NCBI GenBank assembly: GCA_030679805.1
Contig: JAUXST010000016.1
Coordinates: 1 to 7,457, forward strand
DNA: 7,457 nucleotides
Direction: 5' to 3'
Source of the DNA: Reyranella sp.
Lineage (GTDB): Bacteria > Pseudomonadota > Alphaproteobacteria > Reyranellales > Reyranellaceae
Made by a program: the position numbers and the translations under genes
Shown: piece after piece, positions 5,389-7,457 of the stretch
Layout of the letters: the number at the start of each line of letters is the position of its first letter
Numbering within the stretch: position 1 is the stretch's first letter
The notes under the pieces: generated by a model
What the model was told of the DNA's origin: nothing
Databases searched by the model: none
What the model saw: the letters and a program-made list of their open reading frames with translations, nothing else

Positions 5389-5424
5389 GCGATCAGGAGA
5401 ACGGCTCTTCGGCGTGCGGGGAGC

Positions 5425-6480
5425 TTAGCTGAGGCTCGCCTTTTCGATCACCTTGCGCATCACGGTGGGCAAGGCGCGGTCGTCGAGGAGGTCGAGGGTG
5501 CACCACGCGCTGCCGGGCAGGAGCCTGGCCAGGCGATCGGTGGTGGCGGTGGCGCGCGCCACGCTCAGTTCCAGATGGAAGTGCGTAAACGTGTGGCGCA
5601 CCAGCCCGTCGAGCAGGGTCCAGCGCGCCGGCACCGGCGGGTCGGCCATGGCGTCGGCGGGGACGAACTTGCCCTCGCGCCACGGGCTCGACGGCACCTC
5701 GTCCATGCCGCCTAAAAGCCCCTTGGGCGGCCGCTTGCGCAGCAGCACGGCGCCGTCCTTGCGCGCCAGCACGAAGGCGAGGCCGCGGCGGGTGGGCTTC
5801 GCCACCTTGGGGGAGCGCCGCGGCAGGGTCTCGGCGATGCCGCGTTTCAGGCCGCGGCAGTTCCGGCTCAGGGGACAGATGACGCAAAGCGGCTTCCGTG
5901 GCGTACATACCGTGGCGCCGAGATCCATCATCGCCTGGGCGTAGTCGCCGGCGCGCTTTTCGGGCACGAGCTCGGCGGCGCGGGCGGTGATCTCGATCTT
6001 GGCGTCGGGCAGCGGCGTTTCGATCGCTTCGAGGCGGGCGATCACGCGCTCGACATTGCCGTCGACGGCCGACGCCTTGTGATCGAAGGCGATCGCGCGG
6101 ATGGCCGCCGCCGTGTAGGGCCCGATACCGGGCAGCGCGCGGAGGCCCACCTCGTCCTCGGGGAAGCGGCCGCCGTGCCGCTCGGCCACGGCCTGCGCGC
6201 AGGCATGCAGGTTGCGGGCGCGGGCGTAGTAGCCGAGGCCGGCCCAGGCCGAGAGCACCTCGTCCAGCGGGGCCGCAGCCAGCGCCTCGACGGTGGGCCA
6301 GCGCTTTACGAAGCGGCGGTAATAATCGCCGACCGTGGCCACCGTGGTCTGCTGCAGCATGATCTCCGACAGCCAGACGCGGTAGGGCTGGGTGCGCTCT
6401 CCGGCCGGCGCACGCCACGGCAGAGTGCGACGATGTCGATCGTACCAGGTGAGTAACCGCTGGGCGTGGGTCATGGTCAT
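5425..6480 (-). CDS. mutY: A/G-specific adenine DNA glycosylase MutY
   Basis: 351 residues, the usual length. MutY removes adenine mispaired with 8-oxoguanine, preventing G:C to T:A mutations. The amino domain is an HhH-GPD fold with catalytic E39 in WLSEIMLQQT, the helix-hairpin-helix ALPGIGPYTAAAI (residues 115-127) and catalytic D140 in AVDGNVERV. A [4Fe-4S] loop follows with C192, C199, C202 and C208 (C-X6-C-X2-C-X5-C, complete). The carboxy part, from about residue 230, is the NUDIX-like 8-oxoG recognition domain, including the VRHTFTHFHLEL strand. Start ATG at 6480 is chosen because the protein then begins MTMTHAQRLLTWYDRHRR as family members do, with GGGATGGG about 7 bases upstream; ATG 6474 and 6492 are alternatives, and starts further up would overlap the divergent gene. 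All key residues are present, so it should be active. Confidence 0.97.
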   Translation of the reverse strand: MTMTHAQRLLTWYDRHRRTLPWRAPAGERTQPYRVWLSEIMLQQTTVATVGDYYRRFVKRWPTVEALAAAPLDEVLSAWAGLGYYARARNLHACAQAVAERHGGRFPEDEVGLRALPGIGPYTAAAIRAIAFDHKASAVDGNVERVIARLEAIETPLPDAKIEITARAAELVPEKRAGDYAQAMMDLGATVCTPRKPLCVICPLSRNCRGLKRGIAETLPRRSPKVAKPTRRGLAFVLARKDGAVLLRKRPPKGLLGGMDEVPSSPWREGKFVPADAMADPPVPARWTLLDGLVRHTFTHFHLELSVARATATTDRLARLLPGSAWCTLDLLDDRALPTVMRKVIEKASLS

Positions 6481-6538
6481 GTAAGGGCCCATCCCGTACC
6501 ATTGGGCCTGCCATAAGAAACGAAATTTGAAAGGGTCC

Positions 6539-7457
6539 ATGCGGGAAAACGGCTTCCGGGCGATCGGCGGTCTTGCCCAGCGGCTCGCGTCCGGCATCGC
6601 AAAAGGCCGCGGCGCCTCGATCGCGCGCCTGCGCGCCGAATGGTCTGCGATTGTTGGGCCTGACCTTTCCCGCACCACGCGTCCCGATGCGCTGGTGGCT
6701 GGTCGCGGCGCCCGGAACTCGAGCGGCGGCGGCAAGCTGCTCCGGCTGCGCGTGTCGGGAGCCGCGGCCCTCGAAGTCCAGCACCAGACCGGCCAGATCG
6801 TGGAACGCGTAAATGCCTATTTCGGACATAAGATGATCGACGATATTCGTTTGGTGCAGGGCGCCATCGGCCGGGCCCTGCCGCCGCCTGCGACGCCGGC
6901 ACCGGACCCGCAGACCGTGACCCAGGTCGCGGCCCGCGCCGCCGCTGTAGAAGATCCCGACCTCAGGGCGGCGCTCACCCGCCTCGGCGCGCGCCTTGCC
7001 AGCCGGCGCGGCGTGCTGGCGGGAGCGCTGGGCGCCTTGTTCGTGGCGGATGATCTGCGCGCCCAGGAGATGACGCGCGCCAAGCTGCTCGATCCGTTGC
7101 CCGGCGATCACATCCTGGGCGACCCGAAGGCGCCCAACACGCTGATCGACTATGCCTCGTTCACCTGTCCGCACTGCGCCACTTTCTACATCGCGGTGCT
7201 GCCGACGCTGCGGCGCGACTGGATCGACACCGGCCGGCTCCGGCTGATCCATCGTCACTTTCCGTCGGATATCTATGCCACGCGGGCGGCCCAGCTCGCC
7301 GAATGCGCGCCGCCGGACCGGTTCTACGCGACCTGCGATGCCCTGTTCCGGGGTCAGGTCGAGTGGATGACGGCTCCCGATCCCCTGGTCGACATGGTGA
7401 CCGTGCTGGCGGCGCAGGGAGTGACCCCTGACAACGCCCAGGCCTGCTTCGCCAACA
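6539..7457 (+). CDS. DUF721 (DciA-like) domain fused in frame to DsbA-like thioredoxin domain, 3' end missing
   Basis: One frame is open from ATG 6539 (AAGGG 3 bases upstream) to the window edge: 306 codons without a stop. Residues 1-110 are a DUF721/DciA-type domain (LRAEWSAIVGPDLSRTTRPDAL, later LEVQHQTGQIVERVNAYFG); DciA proteins load the replicative helicase in bacteria lacking DnaC. Residues 110-155 are a proline/alanine-rich linker ending DPDLRAALTRLGARLAS, like the usual DUF721 tail. Residues 155-176 look like a Tat signal (SRRGVL plus a hydrophobic run). Residues from about 185 form a DsbA-family domain with LGDPKAPNTLIDYASF followed by CPHC (C210, C213) and TGRLRLIHRHFP. In relatives I know these are two neighbouring genes. 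Either this is a true fusion, or the DsbA part is made from an internal start, or an assembly error removed the stop. Confidence 0.85.
   Translation, partial: MRENGFRAIGGLAQRLASGIAKGRGASIARLRAEWSAIVGPDLSRTTRPDALVAGRGARNSSGGGKLLRLRVSGAAALEVQHQTGQIVERVNAYFGHKMIDDIRLVQGAIGRALPPPATPAPDPQTVTQVAARAAAVEDPDLRAALTRLGARLASRRGVLAGALGALFVADDLRAQEMTRAKLLDPLPGDHILGDPKAPNTLIDYASFTCPHCATFYIAVLPTLRRDWIDTGRLRLIHRHFPSDIYATRAAQLAECAPPDRFYATCDALFRGQVEWMTAPDPLVDMVTVLAAQGVTPDNAQACFAN
6992..7066 (+). other. Tat-like signal segment inside the fused frame
   Basis: Residues 152-176 of the fused frame read R-L-A-S-R-R-G-V-L, then a hydrophobic stretch AGALGALFVA and DDLRAQ. SRRxxL with a following hydrophobic run and a possible L-R-A cleavage site resembles a twin-arginine signal peptide, as expected at the start of an exported DsbA-family protein. 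In-frame possible starts nearby are GTG 6917 (would place RR about 30 residues in) and GTG 7013 (after RR, so unsuitable); neither has a clear Shine-Dalgarno sequence. Confidence 0.55.

Larger units (their letters stand above)
4968..5424. other. 457-bp gene-free region between convergent genes
   Basis: No convincing coding region is present; short minus-strand open frames at 5163-5388 have no family resemblance or start signal. The stretch instead holds hairpins and repeats: GACCG-CGC-CGGTC followed by TTTCT (5071-5088), CCCGCG-CACGC-CGCGGG (5105-5121), a bulged stem with five T (5171-5191), a 17-bp palindrome (5242-5258), a minus-strand terminator (5297-5318), GCCCGG-ACT-CCGGGC (5321-5335) and a cluster of TGTGACAC motifs (5246-5388). 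This density is unusual for a simple convergent gap. Confidence 0.7.

Noticed and set aside
4968..5424. tRNA or other known structured RNA gene
   Set aside because: I found no cloverleaf, CCA end or recognisable riboswitch pattern, only simple hairpins and repeats.
6481..6735. Longer mutY start up to 6735
   Set aside because: The extra 85 residues do not resemble MutY and would overlap antisense with the conserved DUF721 domain; family alignment supports about 6480.
5393..7258. 621-codon minus-strand open frame covering mutY and the DUF721/DsbA gene
   Set aside because: It lies in another phase over mutY and antisense to the fused gene. Its protein is rich in R, A, G and P repeats with no recognisable domain, a typical shadow in GC-rich DNA.

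Overview
The window is GC-rich, tightly packed bacterial chromosome, most likely from an alphaproteobacterium. The evidence is a CcrM-type GANTC adenine methyltransferase at the left edge, and at the right edge mutY diverging from a DUF721 (DciA-like) gene that leads into a DsbA-family thioredoxin fold. From general knowledge, this mutY/DUF721/DsbA neighbourhood near ccrM is common in Alphaproteobacteria. I cannot name a genus from sequence alone; the small 60-residue protein and the gene mix would fit Reyranella-like or other Rhodospirillales/Hyphomicrobiales, but that is a guess.

Layout. 2-955 (+) is the 3' part of ccrM. It converges on a NUDIX hydrolase gene (993-1412, -), which is divergent from a small VOC/glyoxalase-fold gene (1493-1897, +). 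That gene converges on a vapBC toxin-antitoxin operon (vapB 2352-2585, vapC 1946-2350, both -). Next come a 75-bp near-perfect palindrome (2745-2819) and a LysR-type regulator gene (2844-3737, -), which is divergent from an aldo/keto reductase gene (3834-4721, +) closely resembling E. coli YdbC/PdxI, a pyridoxal reductase. A 60-codon gene (4785-4967, +) follows, then a 457-bp gene-free stretch (4968-5424). That stretch holds several hairpins, a likely mutY terminator and a dense cluster of TGTGACAC motifs in both orientations. mutY (5425-6480, -) and a divergent open frame (6539 to the window end, +) complete the window.

How the parts relate. The outer genes are chromosome maintenance functions: DNA methylation, A:8-oxoG repair and, through DUF721, probable helicase loading. 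The genes between them look like an accessory block: toxin-antitoxin, a regulator/oxidoreductase pair and small enzymes. The LysR gene and the reductase gene share a 96-bp divergent promoter region with an 18-bp interrupted palindrome abutting the lysR start codon, so LysR probably controls the reductase and itself.

Most notable points: (1) the DUF721 frame runs without any stop codon through a Tat-like RR signal segment into a CPHC thioredoxin domain, joining what are normally a cytoplasmic protein and an exported one; (2) the 75-bp palindrome behind lysR; (3) the TGTGACAC cluster with nested inverted and direct repeats downstream of mutY. I see no CRISPR array, tRNA, rRNA, insertion sequence or phage gene, and no clear new defence system.
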